From the NCBI GenBank assembly GCA_036346205.1, contig JARFJB010001352.1:564001-628000 (forward strand): a stretch of 64,000 nt of DNA, read 5' to 3'. This document shows, one piece after another, positions 13,995-27,713 of the stretch. The position numbers were made by a program, and so were the translations under genes. Numbering within the stretch: the first letter of the stretch is position 1; every line of letters begins with the position of its first letter. The notes beneath the pieces were generated by a model. It was given only the letters and a program-made list of their open reading frames with translations, had not been told where the DNA came from and did no database searches. This stretch comes from Vesta saturnalis (taxonomy: Eukaryota > Arthropoda > Insecta > Coleoptera > Lampyridae).

Positions 13995-14410
13995 CCGATG
14001 TGTCAATTTTGACAGTAACCAGATTACTCTGAAATTTTCGCTTTTTAAACGTTACGTCAAGATACAAGGGAATAGTGTGTAGTGTCAAATCACTATTTTA
14101 ATAATAAATAGCGTTAAAACAATCTAAATAGTATCACTTGTGCCCTTTTTACTGATATTTTATTCTTTAGTAGTCAAAAAATTTATTTGTTATTTATTAT
14201 AAGTTTTGTTATGAACGAGTAAGTTCAAGAGTAAATATGGAAATAAAAATTATTATTAATTTTATTAAATACATAAATAAAATATATAAATAAAAAGTTT
14301 ACCTCGAGTAGGATATGCACTTACGACCTGTACTTTGGTACATGTAGGGTTTTTATTTATGTATTTAATAAAATTAATAACTTTTATTTACAATTAATTT
14401 GTAACATACC
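13995..14410 (-). repeat. Left arm of a long inverted repeat with tRNA-like palindrome
   Basis: About 400 bp are the reverse complement of 17310-17690. Shared blocks are TTTTTAAACGTTA, GTCAAGATACAA, AATAATAAATAGCGTTAAAAC, TTTTGTTATGAACGA, ATTAAATACATAAATA and the TTTACCTCGAGTAGGATAT core. The pair encloses the Tigger element and the SINE-split foldback. The inner core (14230-14395) is itself near-palindromic and recurs at 43755-43889. Confidence 0.7.
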
Positions 14411-15011
14411 GTTTTTTTTAACCATTTAAAGGTAGAAAAGTGAATGATTCTACGGGATTACTTTAAGCGGTCAGTAATAACAAAAAAAGGAGACAGTAAT
14501 GAGATGAACCGGTCAGTAATGGACCACTTTCCAACCTGTGGGGGAGCTACTACGATTTAAACTATCAATGTCAAACTGACAACTGGCCAATTTTAATAAA
14601 GGATCAAGAGTATGAACCATTTTTTCTCACGTGCGTAGATGGTGAGTGAAAGCAAGCAATAGGTGGAAACAAACTTTCTTTAATAAGCATATTTAATAAG
14701 TAAATTATTGATAACAAGTAACGACAAAACCAATAGAAAAATAGTAAGCATAACATTTGTGGCTTCTCATTAAAGTAAAAATTAAAAGTCGCATTGTCAC
14801 GATCTTCACTATTAAACGAGAAGCCGTGATGGATGTGTTCTAAAATTGTTTGATTTGAACTGTATAATCCTGCTTGTTCTTTAATTGTAAATAAAATCGT
14901 ATACAAACTTCGGCAAAAGCACCGAGAACTAGTTCACCTCCAGGCTTCGCCTTTCGGTGAATTATACGTCTCTCGACAGGAATGGAACACTTTTCACCTC
15001 GGTATGTAATA

Positions 15012-16567
15012 AGGTAAAGGCACCAGTGTTCGACAGTACACCAGTAATCGACACTTCAAAATTCAAACTCTTCAATTAGGGGATATATTCTAATTTTTGG
15101 CAAAATGAAACAGTGATACATATCTGGCAACCCTGTAAAACTTCTTGAAGGTCACAATTTTAGTTTAGCAGCAATAAAATGGCGCTTGTTATATCGAGGA
15201 GATTTGTTAAGGTGAGTATATGATAAATGCTTTGTCATTAGTGTCCAAGGAAACTGTGCAAAACGGGTTTAAAGCGTGTGGTCTTAGTCCATTTTCCGTA
15301 GAAAACGTGAAATTTTCTAAAATATCCTCAAATAAAAATGCGATAAAGATCGATAAGATAAAGCAAAAACAACAATTACATGTGTTAGAAGAATTGATAC
15401 CAGAAGACAGAATGATCCTTTTTAAACAGGTTGAAGAAAAGGAAGAGTGGAATGGAAGGATTGAGGACAAATCTTTGTTTGAAATATGGAGAAAGGTAAA
15501 AAATGACATAGGAACTGAAGCTAAAGAAAAATCAAAACAAAACCCCAATCAAGAACTCAAAGACAATGAAAAAGAAAAAGCAACAAATAATAAATTAGTT
15601 GTCCATTCCATTGAAATATTTACACCCGAGTCTAAATGTCAACATCCCCTCACCTCACAAACAAGTCCAACTGCAATTGAAAACATTACAAAAGTTCATG
15701 CAATAGAAAAGAAAAACCATGAAACTCCTCTAAAAGAAAATCCTGGTTGCAGTTATGCATTTCAATCTAGATCCTCTTATTTACCTGACTACCAAAAGCT
15801 CTAACCACAGCGCTAACGTATTACAATTAGCAGAAAAACAATTCACCAGTCTATTTACTTCGCCAGAATGTTCCAACGCCATTTAAAAAAGCATTATTTT
15901 GGCCTAGCACATTCGAAAGTGAAAAAAAAGAGAAATAAGGAAAAGATCCCATCGACAATTACGTCAAAAGCGTGGCAGGAATACCACGAAAAAGAAGAAG
16001 CTGAAAAAAAGGAAACTTGAGGAAAAGGAAAATAGAGCAAAGGCAAGAGAAGCAAAAAGAAATCAGAAAAGCAAATTGGTGAGAAAACGAGCAAAAAAAA
16101 GAAAGATTTCGTACGAGACAAGTGATGAAGAGAAAGAATGGATCGAAAGCGGAGATAGCTTAGATGATGTATCGGAAATAGAAATTGAAATTATGTCCTT
16201 AAAGTGCATTAACGATGATAACACACTATATCGAATTGTCGACAGTGACGTCTCCGTTATCAAAGGGAAAGAGATATTGGAGAAATTCCCACATCCTTTG
16301 ATACAAAGTGTTGGAGATAGGCGTAAATACGTTTTTCCTAAAAGCTTAAACATTTTTGAATATGAAGACCCCACTTTGTCATTTAATTTTTTCAGGTGTT
16401 AAATAAAAAAATATTACCTATCTAATTCTTTTCTTTTCATTCTATAAATTATGTCGATAACTGGGGCGACGATAACTGGTGAAAGGGTGTCGATTACTGG
16501 TGTATCCAAAATAACATTAAATCGCCGTAAGATGTTCTAATATTGTCGATTACTGTTGCCTTTACCT
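15012..16567 (+). mobile_element. Internally deleted Tigger/pogo-like DNA transposon
   Basis: Both ends carry the same inverted terminus: AGGTAAAGGCACCAGT at 15012 and its counterpart AGGTAAAGGCAACAGT read on the - strand from 16567. They are flanked by a TA duplication (15010-15011 and 16568-16569), as pogo/Tigger elements produce. Subterminal copies of CAGTAATCGACA or CCAGTAATCGACA occur near both ends in opposite orientation. The 1.56-kb element retains only the C-terminal part of the transposase, so it cannot move on its own. Confidence 0.85.
15181..16402 (+). pseudogene. Tigger/pogo transposase C-terminal remnant
   Basis: The main open frame is 15220-15804. Its start (LVSKETVQNGFKACGLSPF, then VENVKFSKI) matches the segment after the DDE domain in jerky/Tigger-like transposases. 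A Lys/Glu-rich tail follows. A second frame, 16076-16402 (EEKEWIESGDSLDDVSEIE to YVFPKSLNIFEYEDPTL), fits the acidic C-terminal end. An ATG at 15180 (MALVISRRFVK) precedes a GTGAGT and may be a fusion start created by deletion. The CENP-B HTH and the catalytic DDE core are missing. The frames are separated by stops at about 15805-16075. Confidence 0.7.
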
Positions 16568-16572
16568 TATAC

Positions 16573-17322
16573 TATTAAAAAATGTATTTAATTCAGTGTT
16601 ACGGTATTTTTTGTGAGAGATTGATTTCTTCTTAATGGATAAAAGTCCTTTTTAATAGACACGCAGTTTACTACATGCGCTACTTTTTAGACCACACCCC
16701 TACCATATTGTTTAAAACACTGCCTTACTGACAGTAATCAGTAAACAAAGAATAGTTTAATAAAATCTACAGTTCGGAAAAAAAGGAAAAGGCAACGTAT
16801 TTAATTCCCTCCCCAAGCGGGAGGGCGGGTTGCTCGAGCTTCCCGAGCTCCTTCAGCCACAATCCCAGCATACTTACATACATTACGTATATATGCATGG
16901 TGGGATTAAGGATAGGTGTGGTCAGGATAGGATCGTAAGGAACGGAGTTAGGGTTCTGAGGGGAAAAATACTACCCCAGCATTCGCCTAAATAGCCGCAT
17001 ATGGTGTGCATATACGCAGTGACCATGCCGCTACATGTGTATGAGGTAAAACCCTTGAAAAAACCTCATACAAGGTAGACGGTAACGGGAATCGAACCCC
17101 TTACCTCCCGAATGCTAAGCAGGCCGGGTCACCACTACACTACCAGCTAGATCCTACAGTTCGGGTTATTCTGTATTTTAAATACATTACAATATGGTTG
17201 GGGTGTGGTTTAAAAAGTAACGCGCATGTAGTAAACTGCGTGTCTATTAAAAATGACTTTTATTCATTATGACGAAATCCATCTCTCACAAAAAAATACC
17301 GTAACACTAAATTAAACACACT
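16573..17322. mobile_element. Foldback/MITE-like element interrupted by a SINE
   Basis: Arms of about 145 bp at 16573-16715 and 17180-17322 are inverted copies. Landmarks read inward are GTGTTACGGTATTTTTT, GTGAGAGAT, TTTTTAATAGACACGCAGTTT, ACTACATGCGC and ACCACACCCC. The spacer contains the insertion site of the SINE at 16778-17153. No coding sequence. It starts within a few bases of the right Tigger end, so its outer limit is approximate. Confidence 0.7.
16778..17153 (-). mobile_element. tRNA-derived SINE, copy 1
   Basis: It is flanked by an 11-bp target duplication CTACAGTTCGG (16767-16777 and 17154-17164). On the - strand it begins with a tRNA-like head holding an A-box-like TAGTGTAGTGG and a perfect B box GGTTCGATTCC. 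A body of about 250 bp with GCATTCGGGAGGTAA upstream and GTGTATATGCACACC-type sequence follows, then an A/T-rich 3' tail. The same sequence occurs on the + strand at 31485-31824. RNA polymerase III transcription and LINE-driven retroposition are expected for the class. Confidence 0.9.
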
Positions 17323-17690
17323 TATTAAAAATTATTATTTATTTTATTAAATACATAAATAAGAAGTTTACCTTTAGCAAAGTACAGGTCGTAGGTTCAT
17401 ATCCTACTCGAGGTAAACTATTTATTTATGTATTTAATGAAATTGATAATAATTTTTAATTACATATTTACTTTTGCACTTATTCGTTCATAACAAAACG
17501 TATAATAAATAATTTTGTTTACTATTAAACAATAAAATAACAGTAAAAGGGGCACAAAGTGCTTTAGTTTGTTTTAACGCTATTTATTATTAAAGTAAGT
17601 GGTTCGACGTTTCACACTATTTTTTGTATCTTGACATTAACGTTTAAAAACCGAAAATTTCAAAGTTCTGACCTATATGAAGCGAAAAGA
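17310..17690 (+). repeat. Right arm of the long inverted repeat with tRNA-like palindrome
   Basis: Reverse complement of 13995-14410 (see that entry). The inner core at about 17325-17455 has arms TTTTATTAAATACATAAATAA / TTATTTATGTATTTAATGAAA around TAGCAAAGTACAGG and GGTTCATATCC, boxes resembling the A and B boxes of tRNA genes but only a few bases apart. Confidence 0.7.
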
Positions 17691-18120
17691 TGCTTCAATG
17701 CGTTCTTTAGGACAAATAGGCGAAAAAACCAATTTTAATATTCATTTCGGAAAACGGTTTTATTATAATATAATTACTGTGTAATGTGATAAGATTGGTT
17801 CATTAAATAAAATCAATTTAGTTTTGTGGTACTTGAGATTGATTTGATTGAGATTGATTTAATCGAGATTCATTTGATCGAGACTGATTTGATTGAGATT
17901 GATCTCATTGATTTGATTGAGATTGATTTGAAGGGTGAGCGGGGTCTATGGACCAATCAGAAAGCAGGGGACATTATCTACCATACAGTGTCAGGTGAAT
18001 TAAGTTTGTGGAGCGGTGTCGGCAAACAACAAAAGTCCAATACCTCCCAATAAAATTTTCCCACGGTCTTCAAAATCTTTCCCCGTCAAAAAGACCAATT
18101 AATATGAATGAAAGATGCTA
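17685..18120 (+). repeat. Interspersed repeat copy with embedded tandem expansion
   Basis: Same family as 9900-10235 on the other strand. Here the block that is only GATGAGATTAGATTGATAG in the other copy has become about 110 bp of GATTTGATTGAGATT-type repeats (17826-17935). Its terminal GAATTAAGATGA block runs directly into the 10-bp array that follows. A low-complexity ORF through 17826-18053 is not a gene. Confidence 0.75.
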
Positions 18121-20250
18121 AGATGAACTAAAGTGAATTATTATGAACTATGATGCATAAAGATGAATTGAGATGAATTAAAATGGATTAAGATGAATTA
18201 AGACGAATTAATATGAATTAAGATGAAGTAAAACAAATTAAGATGAATTAAGGTGAATAAAGATGAATTAAGATGAATTAAAATGAACTAAGGAGAATAA
18301 AGATGAACTAAGATGAATTAAGATGAGATAAGATGAGTTAAGATGAGTTAAGATGAGTTAAGACGTACCAAGGTGAATTAAGATGAATGAACGTAAATTA
18401 AGATGAATTAAGGTGAATTAAGATGAATTAATATGAATTAAGATGAACTAAGACGAATTAAGATGAGCTAAGATGAATTAAGATGAATTAAGATGAATTA
18501 AGACGAATTAAGATGAATTAAGATGAACTAAGATGAATTAAGATGAATTCAAATGAATTAAGATGAATTAAGATGAATTAAGATGAATTAAGATGAACTA
18601 AGATGAATTAAGGTGAATCAAGATGAATTAAGATGCCTTAAGATGAATTAAGATGCACTAAGATGAATTAAGATGCACTAAGATGAATTACGGTTAATTA
18701 AGATGAACTAAAATGGATAAAGATGAATTAAGGAGAATTAAGATGAATTAAGATCAATTAAGATGCATTAAGAAGAATTAATATGAATTAAGATGACTTA
18801 AGATGAATTAAGATGAATTAAGATGAATTAAGATGAATTAAGATGAATTAAGATGAACTAAGATGCCTTAAGGTAAATCAAGATGAATTAAGCTGCATTA
18901 AGGTGAATTAAGATGCACTAAGGTGAATTAAGTTTAATTCAGAAAGATTAAGATGAATTAAGTTAAATTAATATGAATGAAGATGAATTAAGGTTAATTA
19001 AGATGAATCAAAATGAATTAAGGTGAATTAAGATGAACTAAGGTACACTAAAATGAATTAAGGTTAATTAAGATGAATTAAAATGAGTTAAGATGAATTA
19101 ATGTGAATCAAGATGAATTAAGATGAATTAAGATGAACTAAGATGAATTAAGATGAGCTAAGATGAATTAAGATGAATTAAGATGAATTAAGATGAATTA
19201 AGACGAATTAAGATGAATTAAGATGAACTAAGATGAATTCAAATGAATTAAGATGAATTAAGATGAATTAAGATGAATTAAGATGCACTAAGATGAATTA
19301 CGGTTAATTAAGATGAATTAAAATGGATAAAGATGAATTAAGATGAATTAAGAAGAATTAAGACGAATTAAGATCAATTAAGGTGCATTAAGACGAATTA
19401 AGATGAATTAAGATGAGCTAAGATGAATTAAGATGAATTAAGATGAATTAAGATGAATTAAACTGAATTAAGATGAATTAAGACGAATTAAGATGAATTA
19501 AGATGAATTAAGATGAATTAAGATGAATTAAGATGAATTAAGATGAACTAAGATGAATTAAGATGAACTGAGATGAATTAAGATGAATTAAGATGAATTA
19601 AGATGAATTAAGATGAATCAAAATGAATTAAGATGAATTAAGATGAATTAAGATGAATTAAGACGAATTAAGATGAATTAAGATGAATTAAGATGAATTA
19701 AGATGAATTAAGAAGAATTAAGATGAATTAAGATGAATTAAGATGAATTAAGATGAATTAAGATGACTTAAGATAAATTAAGATGAATTAAGATTAACTA
19801 AGATGCTTTAAGGTAAATCAAGATGAATTAAGCTGCATTAAGATGAATTAAGATACACTAAGGTGAATTAAGTTTAATTAAGAAAGTTTAAGATGAATTA
19901 AGTTAAATTAATACGAATGAAGATGAATTAAGGTTAATTAAGATGAACAAAAATGAATTGAGGTGAATTAAGATGAATTAAGATGCCTTAAGATGAATTA
20001 AGGTACACTAAAATGAATTAAGGTTAATTAAGATGAATTAAAATGTGTTAAGATGAATTAATGTGAATCAAGATGAATTAAGATGAATTAAGATGAATCA
20101 AAATGAATTAAGATGAATTAAGATGAATTAAGATGAATTAAGACGAATTAAGATGAATTAAGATGAATTAAGATGAATTAAGATGAATTAAGATGAATTA
20201 TGGTGGATTAAGGTGAATTAAGTTTCATTAATGTGAATTCAGATGAATGA
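18108..20250. repeat. 10-bp tandem array (unit AGATGAATTA), about 2.1 kb
   Basis: Roughly 210 head-to-tail copies of AGATGAATTA with scattered variants (AGATGAACTA, AGATGCACTA, AGGTTAATTA, AAATGGATAA). The register is kept over long stretches. Blocks of distinctive variants recur in the same order: AGATGCCTTA-AGGTAAATCA at 18861 returns as AGATGCTTTA-AGGTAAATCA at 19801, and AAATGAGTTA at 19081 returns as AAATGTGTTA at 20041. Segmental (higher-order) duplication has therefore occurred. A few degenerate units persist to about 20400. Confidence 0.97.
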
Positions 20251-20420
20251 TCCTTAGGGATGCTGAAGGTCAATTATGACAAACTGAGATAAACTAAGAC
20301 GAATTATGCGAACTATGATGCATTTAGATGATGATGGCCGATAAGGTGTCCGCCGAAACATGGATGCTAAGATGAATTAAGATGAACTAAGATGAATTAA
20401 AATGTTGGTCCTTAGGGTTG

Positions 20421-23303
<2,883 letters not shown>

Positions 23304-23936
23304 CTGTTCCCTGCGGAGGTTTTTATAGGAACAGAGTGGAAAATGCTTTGCAAATCGGACTAGTAGAAGTAATTTACGGAATTTGGACATGTAGTAATGC
23401 AATTGCGCGAATGGATAGGAGATAATTAAGGAAGATAATTAGGATTTTTGGGGTAAGGATCTGACTCATTACACCCTCGCTCTTGACCCCGTAGAAGTCA
23501 CCTGATGTAAAACTTGAAAAACATTTCAAAAAAGTTAAACTGTTTGCGTAGTCTCGAACGTAGGTAAAAGTGTGGTATACATAACCTAATGATGGGGATA
23601 ATGATGCCCTCAACAGGCTGCACAACCAATTGTTGCTAAATTGGTATCGCAATTATTCGTATTTGAAGGAGAGATGATAAAATAGTGAGATTATGATGAG
23701 TAATCACGAAAGTACGTCTAAAATCATTATGTGCAATGGAGAAGATTAGGAAGGAGTTAGCTACGGTTGATCTGAAAAGGTAGAGGCGAAAGAAAAAATG
23801 CAGAAATAGTTATATATTGAAATTCGCAGGTGACAATATATAGAGAGTTATGTAACTACTAATGATGATAAAATCTAAAGAAGAAACTAGTGTAACTTAA
23901 TTTATTTTTGTGTGGTACAAGATTCTTTACATTTTA

Positions 23937-25007
23937 CTACTTATCGTGTTTTTCTAATTCTGAGAGTGCAGTTTCCAAGCAATTATAATTCGCTTGCTGT
24001 GGAACATAATCACTTGAAAGAAACCGATATATTATAGGACTCAAGAGATCACGTTTCACGGTTGGATCATCTTTTTTTCTCGTCACCCAGCTAACCAAAA
24101 GTCCAACGATGATAACAATCAAGGCGGCGAAGAGAGAATAATAATAAAACGATATTTGAAATATAGCTGGAGGTTTGTCCGAATCATATTCTGCAGTTCT
24201 GAAAAAAAAGTTACTTGTTTTCAATTAGTAATAATTCGAGATTGTATATTTACATTGAAGTTACGTTAAATCCACAGTGACGTATTGAAAGTGGTTTAGG
24301 AATAGGTTTACCTTTACCTAACGTTATATACACTTGAGAACCGAACGAAATAATGGCTGTTACTATTAAAGACGTGATTCCACCCCAAAATGCACCCTAA
24401 AAATTGAACAATGAGAGCGGTTACATCACAATTAGGACATCCTACATGCTTATTGGCCTGTGGAAATAACATTCCTAAAGTGATTATTCCTACAAGTGGT
24501 CCATGAGTAATTCCGTAGAAACTTAGAGATGTTTGAAGTACTCCACCTAATTTTTCAATTACAAAAACCAACACCAAGCATAAAAGTCCAATTATAACGA
24601 CGATTATTTTAACAATTAAGCTTATTGTAGTTCCGGAAGTGTTCTGGGAAAGCCTTTCTTTAATAAAGTCTTCGTAGATTGTTAATGACAAAGTGTTCAA
24701 ACTAGTTGACATATTTCTAAAAAAAAGTACGAATAAATAGCTGTTAGATACTTTGGTGCAAATAATTTATTAATCAAAAGTTACGTACCCTAGCGCCGTA
24801 CCACAAACTCCAGCTACGAATAACCCTGACAATCCTTGTACGTTTATAATATTATTTAATAAATAGAAAGGCAATAATTGGTCAGTACTGTTAATTTTGC
24901 CAGATAGCAAAGGGTCGCAATCCATGTAGGTCGTAAACAAAATTAATCCTATCCAACAACATACAAGTTTTGCCAGTGCGTTGCTAAGTCCAAACATAAT
25001 AGTTGAT
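23937..25007 (-). CDS. SLC5-family sodium-coupled solute transporter, 3' exons
   Basis: Four exons on the - strand: 25007-24789, 24716-24446, 24396-24254 and 24198-23937. They have AG acceptors and GT donors (GTACGT, GTAGGA, GTAAAT), consistent phases, and a TAG stop followed 30 bp later by AATAAA. The first exon holds FGLSNALAKLVCCWIGL, a helix, then DCDPLLSGKI, DQLLPFYLL and GLSGLFVAGV, typical of SLC5 symporters (the family usually has GLPGLFVAGIFSAAL). Then come MSTSLNTLSLTIYEDFI, HGPLVGI, LGMLFP, a further helix (FYYYSLFAALIVIIVGLL) and a tail with DLLSPIIYRF. The two middle exons are 271 and 143 bp, identical in length to those of the + strand paralogue. The proteins agree at about two thirds of positions. 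It is probably a plasma-membrane monocarboxylate- or vitamin-type Na+ symporter. Exons further upstream are not recognised in the window; they may lie beyond the nested insertions or be missing. Confidence 0.85.
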
Positions 25008-25089
25008 CTACAAAAATAAAATTTTATTTAGTGAAAATGAAGTCTCAAATATTTGCACATAAAACTGTAACTCAAATAATTTAGGCTTG

Positions 25090-26130
25090 CATCTTGTTTT
25101 TGTTTTTATATTAAGTCGAATAAGGTTGGCAAGCCGTTTTCCAGCCAAGGAGGCCTGAACAGGGGGCGAAGTCTCGAGAACTAGTTCCGGAGGCCTATAG
25201 CAGTCTTATGACAAGGGGCGAAGGCCAGAGAATCAGTTTCGGAGGGCCTATACCTGTTTCACGAGAATGAGGGCCCCCTTATTAGATACTATTTCAAATT
25301 TTTAGTTTTCCAGCCATAATAAATAGAGGGGCCCGATTAGAGGGAGGGGGGCGAGGCCCCGTTTTGCTAGATGTAAGCTAAATCAAACCGGTATAAATTG
25401 TATTATTTTAATTGGAAATGATAGTCGAGTTGTCTGTCTTTGGTGTAGTAAGTGGATTTTTCCAAACACGTTAGAGGTATTTGTATAGTGTAAGGACGTT
25501 ATTATTGGTTACATAACTAGGAAATTCCCACGCGGTACACATAAAAGAACGTGAACATCATAATTTTATTTTCAATGTCTGTTTGCCTTTTAGCTAATTA
25601 GTTAATTAGTGGCTTTTTCCAAACACGTTAGATGTATTTGAATAGTGAAAGAATGGTATTGTGGTTACATAACTGGGGAAATCCAGAAAATAATTACTTT
25701 ATATTAACGATTGGGGAAAAACGTTAAGTACTTAATCTTGATTTTATTTCTATATTACTTTGCGACTTAAAATTAAGTTGTAATTAAAAATCTGTTTATA
25801 TATTTGATCGATTAATTTGGTTAATTAAGATTGATTTGGATCAAGCTCTATTATAGTAAACATTTATTAATTTTAAAGAATACAATAGTAGAGGCGTCAC
25901 AAAAAATCAGGGGGGCATGACAAGGAGCGGGGACCTGAGAACAAGTTCCGGAGGGCCATAGTTGTCTCATAAGACAGTATGTTGGCCACTTATTAGAATA
26001 CTATTTCAAATTTTAAGTTTCTTCCGAAGAGGGAGGCGAAGACAAAACAAAAATGGTAGCTACCAATCGGAAACCAGGGGGCGTATCTGGGCGGAGTCTT
26101 GAACCATAAGAAACCAGGGGCCGCGGCCTA
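25090..26130. repeat. GC-rich repeated segments in the upstream region/intron of the - strand transporter
   Basis: Two related GC-rich stretches, 25130-25370 and 25905-26060, share GGGGCGAAG/GGAGCGGGG, GAACTAGTTCCGGAGG/GAACAAGTTCCGGAGG and TATTAGATACTATTTCAAATTTT. Between them, 25447-25530 and 25605-25690 are direct copies (TTTTTCCAAACACGTTAGA, TTACATAACT, GGAAAT). No gene is present. Confidence 0.65.
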
Positions 26131-26169
26131 CCTCCGGACCCACCAGTCAGAACGCTGTATGCGCACGCA

Positions 26170-26560
26170 ACATTAATTAGGGAGACTGCGGTTGCCTACC
26201 TTTGCAGGGACAGAACTGCCAAAAAGGATCTTAATACTGCCAAAAGGACCCTAATCACGGCGTAAAAACCATAAATACGTCATCAAGTGGTTAAAAATTG
26301 CGTCGGAAGAGAAACCGACAAAAAAGGGACGGAAAATGGGCGTGGCCACGTGATAAACGCGGGCTTAGGACGTCTCAAAAAACAAAATGGCGACGATGCG
26401 TGGTCCATTATACACACGTACGTACTTAAAATTTTGCATTTAAACTTGTTCTCATTTCTCCTGGAGCTGATTAGATTTTGGGAGAAATCCTGCGGCGGAA
26501 AGGGGGGCTTATTAAGAGCTGTTTTTGATTCTTATCAAATTTTTCTGAAACAGTTGTATA
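26170..26560 (-). repeat. Inverted copies of 2.9-3.1 kb and 30.5 kb repeats
   Basis: 26170-26370 is the reverse complement of about 2900-3100. 26400-26490 (TACGTACTTAAAATTTTGCA, then CTGATTAGATTTTGGGAGAAA) is the reverse complement of 30485-30575, which borders the (CACACG)n tract. The ORF across this interval has no domain and I do not call it. Confidence 0.55.
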
Positions 26561-26589
26561 TTTCAAAGATATAAAAATACAATATAAAT

Positions 26590-27085
26590 ATGTTCTATGA
26601 AACTTTTTGATACGACGTCTAATTTCGCAGCAAAAAATTCCTAAGGTAGAATTTAAGTGTTAATCCAAATTTTTTCAATATTTGAATAATGATTAATTTC
26701 ATAAGAAAATGTGTAGAGATAGTTTTTACAGAAAATTTTATTTTACCTAACTTTTGTTTATAAAGCTTCTTAATATAAAGCGTAATAAGTGTAAAAATTA
26801 AATAAATATGATTTAAAATGCTCAAACTGTATTCTCGATATTTTTATAGAAGCGGGCGGCTTTGGAATTTTTCGTATCTAGATGTCTATTAAGCTCTATC
26901 TAACATGAAGTTTGAAACGTCTGTTTGACATAGATTATTGTTTACAATGTTGCTTATTTCCGTCACGAACTAATTATAAAAGAGGTTGCATAATTATCCT
27001 CAAAAAAATTGTTATCAAAATTATTTCATTTCTTTTCATTTTCATTTGAAGGTTGGAAGGTTGTGTGTTGTTCCATACCACGTAT
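26590..27085. repeat. Diverged interspersed repeat, copy 2
   Basis: Direct-orientation match to 330-815 (see that entry), including CCTAAGGTAGAATTTAA, TAGAAGCGGGCGG and GGTTGGAAGGT. Non-coding. Confidence 0.7.
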
Positions 27086-27641
27086 TTAATGCCTAATAGT
27101 AACTTAGTAAAAAGTAAAATCATAGTAATTTTCATAGATAATGATACGTTTATTTTGTTATACAAGCTACATGTGTTCTATCAGTCGCGATGTAACATTT
27201 AGTTCGTACTCTCAGTATGTAACATTTAACACTATGAAACGGTGGATTATTGATTCTTCCCAACATTATTACAAACATAAGATTCGCAATTCCTTTAAAA
27301 TTTTCCAATATATAATTATATATATAATTATATCTACATATTCTTCTGCGAACAAATTTTATCTGTAACTTTTAATTGAAATATGTGGTTACAAACTGGA
27401 TACTTACGATCCTATCCTATAGCAGCAGCTTTTGCTGATTTACACCTGGCTATTGCTTATCTCTCCAGAGGTATACGTTAAATCAAAAGTTTAGTAAAGC
27501 GTTTATTTATTCTAACAGCTGCTTATCAAGTTAATTAGGCTGCGTTACACAATTCAGTAACATCACACTACTGCCAGTTTGGCCCAGAGAAATTGTTGTG
27601 GATTGTATATTGCATAGTTACTGTGCCCCATTTCGTATAAT

Positions 27642-27643
<2 letters not shown>

Positions 27644-27692
<49 letters not shown>

Positions 27693-27713
27693 GTGTGTGT
27701 GTGTGTGTGTGTG
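27644..27713. repeat. (TA)n(TG)n compound microsatellite
   Basis: About 45 bp of TA followed directly by about 24 bp of TG. Confidence 0.95.

Noticed and set aside
15894..16374. - strand ORFs opposite the Tigger C-terminal frame
   Set aside because: Ser/Phe-rich antisense of a Lys/Glu-rich coding stretch.
17080..17153. Possible tRNA gene on the - strand
   Set aside because: The head has A/B boxes, but it is part of a longer repeated unit with a target duplication, and the acceptor stem does not pair: it is a SINE.
18108..20250. CRISPR-like array
   Set aside because: A contiguous 10-bp tandem repeat without spacers, in a eukaryotic context.
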